Assembly (NCBI GenBank): GCA_027886185.1
Contig: WOAB01000318.1
Location: 1 to 64,000, forward strand
Source of the DNA: Rheum nobile
Taxonomy: Eukaryota; Streptophyta; Magnoliopsida; Caryophyllales; Polygonaceae
Length of the DNA stretch: 64,000 bases
Reading direction: 5' to 3'
The notes below the pieces were generated by a model, which saw only the letters and a list, made by a program, of their open reading frames with translations, did not search any database and was not told where the DNA came from. This document shows positions 56,468 through 64,000 of this stretch, one piece after another; position 1 is the first letter of the stretch, and the number at the start of each line of letters is the position of its first letter. Position numbers and translations under genes: made by a program.

Positions 56468-56621
56468 AAACCTCTATTTACTCGGCGTGCCCGATTGCCG
56501 CCGTCTTCATCGTCTTCCTTCTTCCTCTCTCTCGACGACGGCGGCATCGGCGACGGCGGCATCCCTCTCCTCTCTCTCGACGACGGCGGCATCGGCGACG
56601 ACGACGACGGCGGCATCGGCA

Positions 56622-59600
56622 ATGGAGTTTCCAGATCCGGCGAGTGGAGGCGACGGCGGCGGCAGCGGCAGCGGTGGCGTCGGCGAAGAAATCCAGATCC
56701 CAGCGGCGGCGTCGGTTCCTTCGACGGCGATTTCGACGACGGGGGCGACGAGCATCGAAGAAGCCAGCGGTGATCCAAAGCGGCGAAGGGTCGAGATTCC
56801 GGCGGCGGCGGCTGGGGCGGCGGCGACGACTGGGGCGGCGACGCCGACGACGACTGGGGCGACGGCGACAGAGCCTGGAGCGATGGAGTTCAGTGCGGAT
56901 TTTGATGCATGGGTGGCGGCGGTTGATGCGGAGGACACCGCGCTGGCGGCGGTGGATGAAGCGGCGACGAAGGCGGCGAGCATTCCGGTGGGGTCGGAAA
57001 ATGCGCTTGAGGTTGCCGCGGCTGTTGGTGTCGAGGCAGTGGCCCAGGCGAGCCCACGCATACGAACCCCACGTAGGCGCCAATATATTCGTCGCGAACG
57101 GGCTGAGGTACGTATTTTATCGATTTAAAATTCATATTTAATTATTGTAATTATATTATTAGAATTGTTTTACCAAAATTTATAATGTATGTAATTAATT
57201 TATAAAATATTTAGATTTGCATATATTTAATATATACTGGAATAAAATGAATAAAATGGATATAATATTGTAGAATTGCATATAGGTGAATCTCATATAA
57301 TATTGCAGAATTGCCTATAATATTGTAGGTTTATAGTAATAATTAGAAATTTGTGTAAATTAGACAATTTCAGTTGTAGGGTCGTCCTCACGGATATGGT
57401 TCAGTTGTACAATTTCAGTTGTATAATTAGAATTTTAAGTTAGTCCCCCACATTATTTGGAAAAAACAGGATGTAGTCGAGAGAATCAGACGGCGGATGC
57501 GGGGGGGTCGTATGGTGCAATCTCGACACGTGACTGCTTCCGGTCGCATGAACCGATACCCCCCGAAGCCCCCCAAGCGCAAGAGCCAACTTAGTTGTAG
57601 GGTCATCCTCACGGATACGGTTCCAATAACGGAACCCGTTATTGGAACATTATCCGATCCGTTAGCGGATCCTCGTCCTCACGTGTGTTCACCTCCGGCT
57701 TCGCAGAGTCCTGTTGTAGACACGGAGGAGGCGGTTGACGACAAAGAGGAGTGTGCGAGATTGGACGACATTGTTATGGAGGAGCCCGCACCCCAGGACG
57801 GGCCCCCCCCTCCCGCACCCCAGGGACCCGTCCCCCCTCCCGCACCCGAGGATGCTCCACCTGTCGTAGAGGCCCCCCCGTACGGGCTTGAGTTGCCTGA
57901 TGTGCTACGGAGCTTCACCACTCACGTTGCGCATCGGATTTGGCACACTCCTCCTCCGCCTTTACCGTCCCTCGTACGATGTTTGAGGGCTTATACTCGC
58001 CCGGCCGAGTTTAGTGAGTGGGGTTTATATATTCCGGACCAGGTTATCGAGGGTAGCTGGTATTGGATGGTGCAGCAGTCTGGGTTGGCCGCCCTCCGAG
58101 ATTTTCAGTTTGGTAGGGTCGACCACATGCTTATATCAGTGTTCGTCGAGAGGTGGCACCCTGAGATGAGCAACTTTCATTTTCCGTGGGGCGAGATTAC
58201 GATCACGCTTCACGACGTTGAGAGGATTTTAGGACTGAGCATAGAGGGGTTTGCATGCCGCGATCCTACTGTTTCCATGGACGGCGACCCCAAGGAGATT
58301 GACAAGGCGCTTAAGGCGCTAGGGGCGGAGATTTTCGGTTACATGTTCGGCATTGGGGGTGACATGGGTAGGGATGCCCGTAGAGGTCGAGTTTCGGCCT
58401 TTGATTTTGCTGAGCACCTGCTGCACATGATACGGGACGAGGACGAGCCCCACTCGATAGCGGCTGGATTCCTATGGCACATTCTCTCCTACAGCCTTTT
58501 CGTGGACAAGTCCACGAACCAGCTGATGGTGAAGATGTTGTCGTTATTCTGGGACTGGGACCGAGTGGTTGGCACGTCTTGGGGGACGAGAGTGCTTGCA
58601 CTATTGTATCGACATCTGGGCGAGGCTTCACGGGGAGAGGTAGCAGGCATAGTGGGGTGCACCTATCTGCTTCAGGTAAACGAACTTTGTTTTTATTTCG
58701 TTGCAGTAATTATTACATTATTTAAAATATTATTAACCAAACAAATTATTTATTTTCCATGTAGATGTGGATATGGATGTACTTTATATATTTTCCGGGG
58801 AACCCTAACCCCCTCCCCGGAATGGGGGACGACGACTGACGCGCTGCACGGTATTTTATCCAACGCTCCGCGTTGCGCATTGTCGACGCCGGTCGGCAAT
58901 ACCGGCGTATTTTGGACGAGTATCGGCCCGAGGATGTAAGCATCCTAATGTTGTTATTATTGGTCATATATGATTAAATTGCTATTTCATTGTACATATT
59001 TTTTCGTTGCAGGTACGCTGGATGCCGTATGGTAGTCTAGATTTTGCCGGAGCTTATAGGGCGTCCACTTACCGAGGGACGATCACGTTCATGGATGTCG
59101 AGGAGCCGTACATGCTTGATCGGGTGGTGCGACAGTTTGGCCGTCGACAGAGCAGGCCATTGGATGTCATAGAGCCGTCGTCCGCTCACCGGCCAGCCAG
59201 GTTTAGGGGGAAAGATTCATATAAGGTTTCATTTCCCCGTGCATGCGACGGCTGGGAGCACCTCGACGAGCATCTGTGTCCATACATCTTGGAGAGCCCG
59301 ATGGCCGTCCCGGCGTGGGACGTGGACGAGGAGTACTTAGACTGGTTTTTACAGATCTCACATCCGTATGTGAGCCCCTCGTCACGACTACAGCCTCGTA
59401 TTCGTGCTTCTCCTCCCGCTGTGGATGCTTACAGAGTACGTTACCACTCAATCCTTGTTCTAAATGTTTGATTTGATTATTATTGACACTTGTGTTGTTA
59501 TTTTACAGCGTTTGGCCATGGCGACAGCATTCGCTCGGGAGATCACCCATAGTCGGGGTGGCGATCCGGATTGGCACCATATGCTGGCCATTTTATGCGG

Positions 59601-59784
59601 CGACGAGCTTCCTGAAGCTGCACCACTTATCCGCGCGTCACAACTATCATCCCAGTCGTCGGGTGGTGGTGTCGAGTCTTCATCTGCCGCAGAGCACCGA
59701 TCCCGAGCGGGGCGAGTCCCGTCTATATACGAGCGAGGAGAGTCCTCTAGGGCCGCGGCTTCGTCGAGCCATGACGATGTGTAG
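56622..59784 (+). pseudogene. Plant mobile domain (PMD, MAIN-like) gene, one internal stop
   Basis: Five exons with phase-0 GT-AG introns: 56622-57107, 57470-58675, 58765-58935, 59013-59435, 59509-59784 (an in-frame ATG also exists at 56487). Exon 1 is Ala/Gly/Thr-rich from a GGCGGCGAC microsatellite and ends with a basic stretch (RTPRRRQYIRRERAE). Exon 2 has a Pro-rich linker and the PMD core (VDHMLISVFVERWHPEMSNF, FPWGEITITLHDVERILGL). Exons 3-4 continue with QYRRILDEYRPED, MPYGSLDF, DRVVRQFGRRQ, and exon 5 ends ESSRAAASSSHDDV. A TGA at 58837-58839 (GAC TGA CGC, likely from CGA) interrupts exon 3. Host MAIN/MAIL1 act in silencing and meristem upkeep; TE-borne PMD roles are unknown. Confidence 0.8.
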
Positions 59785-60055
59785 TTATGTATTGACATTT
59801 TGACACTTTTACTTTTCAATGCATATGCAATTTTACATTTGATGACTACAACGACATTTAGCTCACAATACATGAAATAATGACATCGCTTACAAACCCT
59901 AAGACAAAAAAAATGACATCGCCTACTTGCGTTTGAAGAAATTACGATAGTCTCTGGTAAAAGATCGTTTCATATCATGTCTCTGCTTTGATAAAATTGC
60001 TTGCTCCCTACAAAGGTTGAGAGTATGTAAACAACATTACATAAAAGATACGACA
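59785..60055. other. Spacer between the convergent PMD and GRF genes
   Basis: Short AT-rich stretch carrying the 3' ends of both genes. Nothing else seen. Confidence 0.5.
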
Positions 60056-60430
60056 TCAACGCAGTATACGATGTACATCATTATATAGGTTGAGGTTATA
60101 CCTACGCATGGTATCCATATCTTGTAAAACTTGTTGATTTTGCTTAACAAGATCTTGATTTTGCTTAACAAGATCTTGATTCTCCTTAACAAGATCTTGT
60201 TTTTCCCGCCATTGTTGTCGAATAACCGCGTCTGCCCGGTCCTCGTACGTAGAATCAATATACTTCCTGTATAAACACCCCATTCTTGGGCATCCCCAAT
60301 ACCTCATTCCGTAGTTCCACTGCAAATCCCAAATACGGACAATGGTTTTCAAATTACACTCGCATTGTGGAGCACTTATTTGTTGATGGTGCCTATTTGG
60401 GTTTGTTGATGATTCGGATGAAGATGCCAT
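60056..60430 (-). CDS. GRF-type zinc-finger protein with coiled coil
   Basis: A complete frame of 124 codons from ATG at 60430. Residues 1-20 are Ser/His-rich. A GRF zinc finger follows (CECNLKTIVRIWDLQWNYG, then RYWGCPRMGCLYRKYID), with the four metal-binding Cys in the CXC...C...C pattern. After it comes a charged helix with a repeated seven-residue unit (QDLVKEN, QDLVKQN, QDLVKQN), a likely coiled coil for self-association. GRF fingers bind single-stranded nucleic acid in known proteins such as some topoisomerases and nucleases. The protein lies inside the PMD-carrying element, convergent with the PMD gene. No stop or frameshift, so it may still be expressed. Confidence 0.75.
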   Translation of the reverse strand: MASSSESSTNPNRHHQQISAPQCECNLKTIVRIWDLQWNYGMRYWGCPRMGCLYRKYIDSTYEDRADAVIRQQWREKQDLVKENQDLVKQNQDLVKQNQQVLQDMDTMRRYNLNLYNDVHRILR

Positions 60431-60465
60431 TATTTGTTGTTGTATTGGTTTAGGGTGACATAAAC

Positions 60466-60477
60466 CCCTTATATAGC
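60466..60477 (-). promoter_or_regulatory. TATA box of the GRF gene
   Basis: The minus strand reads GGCTATATAAGG, about 40 bases before the ATG at 60430. It lies between the start codon and the first hairpin palindrome (60498). Confidence 0.7.
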
Positions 60478-60497
60478 CTTGTTACAACGACAAGATG

Positions 60498-60680
60498 TTG
60501 GGCGCATCCTAGATGCGCCCAACATCTTGCCTTTGGACAATGGTAACTTCTTGGGCGTATCCTGGATGCGCCCAACATCTTGCCTTTGGACAACGGTAAC
60601 TTCTTGGGCGCATCCTGGATGCGCCCAACATCTTGCCTTTGGACAACGGTAACTTCTTGGGCGCATCCCGGATGCGCCCA
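60498..60680. repeat. 53-bp tandem repeat, each unit with one palindrome
   Basis: TTGGGCG starts at 60498, 60551, 60604 and 60657, an exact 53-base period. Each unit holds a palindrome with TTGGGCGCATCC and GGATGCGCCCAA arms, then the spacer CATCTTGCCTTTGGACAA and GGTAACTTC. They lie directly upstream of the GRF gene. Confidence 0.95.
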
Positions 60681-61560
60681 ACTGCCTTTGATTTATTTTA
60701 GGGTTTAGGAGGGCTTGGGGTTTAGGGTATACCATATGTCCAAACAAGGCTTGTACGAGGCAATTTGTCAATTATCCAAAAGGGCAGGCTTTCTGATCCT
60801 GTTTGTCAATGGACTCGTGTATAGATTAATGTCACTCCATTCACGAAAAAAACTTCAAAATATCGAGTCCATATCTACCTATTCAATCTATTATATGTGT
60901 AACAAAGTTTACGACCCTTTACTCTAAACCCTACAAAAACCCTGAACCCTAAACCCTCTCACAATCACTTGGGCGCATCCATAATGCACGTAACAGATGT
61001 TGGGCGTATCCCGGATGCGCCCAACTGCCTTTGATTTATTTTAGGGTTTTGGAGGGCTTGGGGTTTAGGGTATACCATATGTCCAAACAAGGCTTGTACG
61101 AGGCAATTTGTCAATTATCCAAAAGGGCGGGCTTTCTGATCCTGTTTGTCAATGGACTCGTGTATAGATTAATGTCACTCCATTCACGAAAAAAACTTCA
61201 AAATATCGAGTCCATATCTACCTATTCAATCTATTATCTGTGGAACAAAGTTTACGACCCTTTACTCTAAACCCTACAAAAACCCTGAACCCTAAACCCT
61301 CTCACAATCACTTGGGCGCATCCATAATGTGCGTAACAGATGTTGGGCGTATCCCGGATGCGCCCAACTGCCTTTGATTTATTTTAGGGTTTTGGAGGGC
61401 TTGGGGTTTAGGGTATACCATATGTCCAAACAAGACTTGTACGAGGTAATTTGTCAATTATCCAAAAGGGCGGGCTTTCTGATCCTGTTTTGATTTATTT
61501 TAGTTTTGATTTATTTGTCAATTATCCAAACAAGGCTTGTACGAGGCAATTTGTCAATGA
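60681..61560. repeat. 343-bp tandem repeat, about 2.5 units
   Basis: ACTGCCTTTGATTTATTTTA starts at 60681, 61024 and 61367, an exact period of 343. Each full unit ends in CACTTGGGCGCATCC, a degraded palindrome, then GTTGGGCGTATCCCGG with a better one. Units also hold telomere-like AAACCCTAAACCCT stretches of only about two repeats. The third unit stops near 61485 and is followed by shuffled pieces. The open frame in each unit (for instance 60715-60927) is repeated with the unit and I do not regard it as a gene. Confidence 0.95.
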
Positions 61561-62227
61561 AGTCGTGTATTTAGCTTAAATAGATAAACATTTTAGATTA
61601 TAAATTATCATAAATATTTTAATCAAACTTAAAAACTACAACAAACTACTGTTAATTACTACATTTCAAATAAACTTATAAACTACAACAAGTAAATTAT
61701 ATTTGAAGTAAATATATACTTACTCCTAAATCATCAAGACCGGGTGCGTCATCCAAGTGCTCAACTGGCCTAAGTGCAGCATCCATCCTTGACAAAGACA
61801 TAATCTTGAATTGATAAACCCCAACAATGGATAAACCTCAAGCAATAGTTGCATATATATAGCAACAACATGGATAAACCACAATGAAGTTACCGTTGTA
61901 CAACGGTAACTTCTTGGACGCATCGTGGTTGCGACCAAGATGTTACCAATGGTAACTTCTTGGGAAAAAAATTAAAATTTCAAATTGTTTTTTGGAGAAT
62001 TTTTTTTTAATTCTTTTAGCGAACCCGATTTGTCAGTAAATCGGGTTTGTCAGTAAACCGTTTTTAAATTATTTTCTCGGATTTTACAAAACCGGATACC
62101 AGACCTTGGGCGCATCATTATGCGCCCAAGGTTAAAACTTTAAAAAAAAAAAATTATCATCAACTTGGGCGCATCCAGGATGCGCGACATGATATTACGG
62201 GTGGAAAGAAGAATCCCCTTTATTAAC
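61561..62227. other. Right arm of the PMD-carrying element
   Basis: AT-rich sequence with palindromes at about 61912-61937 (degraded), 62107-62132 (arms CTTGGGCGCAT/ATGCGCCCAAG) and 62165-62186. It is the inverted partner of 56098-56330. No gene seen. Confidence 0.65.
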
Positions 62228-62759
62228 TAGTTTAACCAGTTTTGCGGGCAAGTAATTTTCTTGTACTATAATTATATTTCAATTTATACGTACACATGTA
62301 TGACGCTACGTAGAATTCTTAACTCAGTAATTATCATGCTTTTCGGTACAAGAACAAAAACTGATATTGTGGAAACTAGTTACCCATCGCTGTTGGCATT
62401 TAATTTTGAACGTTTCTAATAAAATTGCATATATGTATTATTTCTCATAATATTATTGGGGTTTTATTTAGAGGAAGGATCAAATGCGTGTGGGTATTAT
62501 GATAAGCACAGTGCACATATCTCCACCGTCCAGCTGTTTTCATCCAACGATTCAAATCACGCCACGATTTCAAGCAAAAAAGACACGGAGGGACATAATA
62601 GTAATTTGTCCTTTACTTTCCTTCTCTCAGCTCCAGCAACTCGTCTTCTTCGCTTTCGATTTCCCTCTGATATCCCACAAACCCGTCGTCTTCTTCTTCC
62701 AGCAACCCGTCTTCTTTCCTCTCTCTCTCTCGCACGATCTCGGATCGGCTATCAACGCC
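62228..62759. other. No gene recognised; CT-rich leader-like end
   Basis: AT-rich to about 62540, then CT-rich sequence with CTTCTTCTTCC and CTCTCTCTCTC, typical of a plant 5' leader, running into the chimeric pseudogene below. TCTTCTTC-containing phrases are partly repeated (CAACTCGTCTTCTT near 62637, CAACCCGTCTTCTT near 62703). Confidence 0.5.
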
Positions 62760-63427
62760 GGCGATGAGGCCAGCGGGGAGGTTGAGAGGCTGATGCGAGA
62801 GATCGAGGATCTGAAGAGAGATAAATCTGCTCTGTCGGAGAAGATTAGTGCAATGGCTGAGGAACTGAAGAGATCGGAGCGAGCGCGAGGCGAGGAGAGA
62901 GAGAGGCAGACGTATCTACCGTAGTCAACGAGATCTCCGGCCTAACGCTGCTGGAGGTAGCGGATCTGACGGAGCCCTTGAGGAAGAAATTGGGGGTCAA
63001 TCAGATGCCGATAGTTTCGGTTATGATGCCGGGTATGGGATTCAGCATCAGGCGGCGGTGGCGGTGGAAGAGAAGGAGGAGGAGAAAACGGCATTCGATC
63101 TGAAGCTGGAAGCCGGATTCGACACGGCGTCGAAGAAGCCGGATTCGACACGGCGTCGAAGAAGCTGGACGCTGAGCAAGATCTCCAGAAACGCTTCTCT
63201 GAGAAGTACAATTTCGATACTAAAAATGGCCCTCCACCGCCCAGTGATGATGATAAGAGATTTGATGAAAATACCTTGGTTGCTAAGCTCACAAAGCTTG
63301 TGGATTCTACCGAGATGCTCAAAGGTGCTCAGGATGTTCCTGGCCACTGGCTAGTCACCGGTGCTAAGCTTGGGGTTGACAAAGGCAAGATTGTGTTGCG
63401 AGTTAAGTACTCCATTCTTAACTACTA
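62760..63427 (+). pseudogene. Chimeric pseudogene with mitochondrial bL12-like segment
   Basis: A helical segment (EVERLMREIEDLKRDKSALS, 62779-62838) runs out of frame near 62924. From 62907 another frame reads VVNEISGLTLLEVADLTEPL and MPIVSVMMPGMGFSI, the L7/L12 N-terminal hallmark of plant mitochondrial ribosomal proteins. A frameshift near 63046 leads to EEKEEEKTAFDLKLEAGFD. There a 26-base unit (CGGATTCGACACGGCGTCGA core) is duplicated in tandem (63114-63165), shifting frame again. The final frame (KKLDAEQDLQKRFSEKYNF ... VPGHWLVTGAKLGVDKGKI) ends at TAA 63425-63427; I do not recognise this module. There are no introns, as in a retrocopy or captured fragments. Confidence 0.6.
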
Positions 63428-63828
63428 ATCAATCCCATATCCCAAACCTGGTGATGTTTACTTGCTGCCCATTTCTAAAGCTAGCTAGGCATTGTTCAGT
63501 TAACTGTTGTGGTGTAAATGAAAGTTAAGGTGCATTTTAACTCCCTAGATAACTTGGGGGTGACCCTAGCTAACTTGGGACTATGTCACAAGGATGAAGG
63601 AAAGCCAGAGTGAAGCGAAGCTTCACAAGATATGGGTCTGAAATACTCAAGTCAGAGTGAAGGAAAGCCTGAGCAAACACTCCAATTTTCAATCTCAGGA
63701 ATAGTTGTTCAACATCATTGTTGTTGTTACTTGTTACATGTAAAAATAGTATCACTCTTATTTTTCCTTGTTCATGGAAAAAAGATATATTAATTTCATT
63801 TGTCCATTCTGTAATATGTTTGAAGTGT
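63428..63828. other. No gene recognised
   Basis: Mixed sequence. AGTGAAG and GGAAAGCC(A/T)GAG recur near 63600 and 63660. No coding motif. Confidence 0.5.
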
Positions 63829-64000
63829 ATAACCTATTTCTATATGTGATGAACCTGTTACTTATACTCAATGAACCTGGTAATTATAAATGTTGAACTT
63901 GTTACTTATACTCAATGAACCTGTTAGTTATACATGATGAACCTGTTACTTATACTCAATGAACCTGCATGCGAAAAGTAATAAACCTACAAGACAACAC
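63829..64000 (+). repeat. 22-bp tandem repeat, runs to the window end
   Basis: Units beginning GAACCTGTTA occur at 63851, 63873, 63895, 63917, 63939 and 63961, an exact 22-base period, with divergent first (63829) and last (63983) units. Alternate units are most alike (GAACCTGTTACTTATACTCA at 63851 and 63939), suggesting a 44-base higher-order unit. The array may continue beyond the window. Confidence 0.9.

Larger units (their letters stand above)
56098..62218. mobile_element. PMD/GRF-carrying MULE-like element with hairpin-rich TIRs
   Basis: A perfect 9-bp duplication, TTTATTAAC, flanks it (56089-56097 and 62219-62227), as Mutator-like elements make. The left end reads GGGTAGAATG..CACCCGCAATTTC and the right end, reversed, GGGGATTCTT..CACCCGTAATATC. 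Further in, both arms share a GC-rich palindrome, an AT run, a second palindrome and TCTGG, so the degenerate TIRs extend at least to about 56330 and 61990. Inside are a five-exon PMD gene (plus), a GRF zinc-finger gene (minus) and tandem repeats. There is no DDE transposase motif, so mobility would need help. Confidence 0.8.

Noticed and set aside
56428..57083. Long Arg/Pro-rich and Ala-rich frames in several phases on both strands
   Set aside because: They mirror a GGCGGCGAC microsatellite that has no stops in most frames. Only the plus frame that joins exon 2 in phase is supported.
60715..61270. Repeated small open frames (MGFRVYHMSKQGLYEAICQL)
   Set aside because: They recur because the 343-bp unit is duplicated. 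Changes between copies do not favour synonymous sites in any clear way and no known domain is seen.
60498..61560. CRISPR-like or riboswitch-like array of hairpins
   Set aside because: The context is plant nuclear; units have repeated, not unique, spacers and lie within a transposon arm.

Overview
The window is plant nuclear DNA, most likely from a eudicot. It is AT-rich, spliceosomal introns with GT-AG borders are visible, and almost every coding trace belongs to a plant transposable-element or integrated-virus lineage (Tat-like and Athila-like Ty3/gypsy, plant LINE, FAR1-type and PMD-carrying MULEs, CACTA, Stowaway, endogenous pararetrovirus). The only host-type genes I recognise are a defensin-like (DEFL) small cysteine-rich family and fragments of a mitochondrial ribosomal protein bL12-like gene. 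The species cannot be named from sequence alone.

Layout. 1-77: tail of a DEFL 3' UTR cut by a retrotransposon. 78-7081: a Tat-like Ty3/gypsy element on the minus strand with 3' LTR, an antisense extra gene, integrase, RT, protease and gag, but no 5' LTR or RNase H. Two fold-back junctions mark its rearrangements. 7243-7640: a LINE-type RNase H relic. 9327-15681: a decayed endogenous pararetrovirus (Caulimoviridae-like, probably Florendovirus-like) with tRNA-Met primer site, movement, coat, RT/RNase H and second-ORF regions and a pregenomic promoter. An inverted fragment abuts it (15684-16907) and carries the coat region that the main copy lacks. 17775-18990: a LINE relic. About 20.9-31.0 kb: a MULE-type locus with a decayed FAR1-like transposase (minus) and a convergent Ulp1/PMD-like gene (plus). 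31245-34022: a second, non-autonomous MULE with 47-bp TIRs and a 9-bp target duplication.

34.1-47.3 kb: a segmental duplication of the DEFL gene. Copy A keeps exon 1 and its splice donor but has lost exon 2 next to a large fold-back element. Copy B keeps exon 2, has lost its donor, and has a LINE in its intron (42294-46164, 13-bp target duplication). 47431-54480: a second Tat-like element, plus strand, split by a young Athila-like non-autonomous element (47833-53528; LTRs of about 1410 bp; target duplication GATAT). 55698-55956: a Stowaway MITE.

56098-62218: the most unusual unit, a 6.1-kb element with a perfect 9-bp target duplication (TTTATTAAC) and long degenerate TIRs built of GC-rich hairpin palindromes. 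It carries a five-exon plant-mobile-domain (PMD, MAIN-like) gene and a divergent GRF zinc-finger gene, with no recognisable transposase. 62760-63427: a chimeric, frameshifted bL12m-like pseudogene. The window ends in a 22-bp tandem repeat. Few genes here look functional: the GRF gene is open throughout, the PMD gene has one stop, and the two DEFL halves could make a protein only if spliced together.
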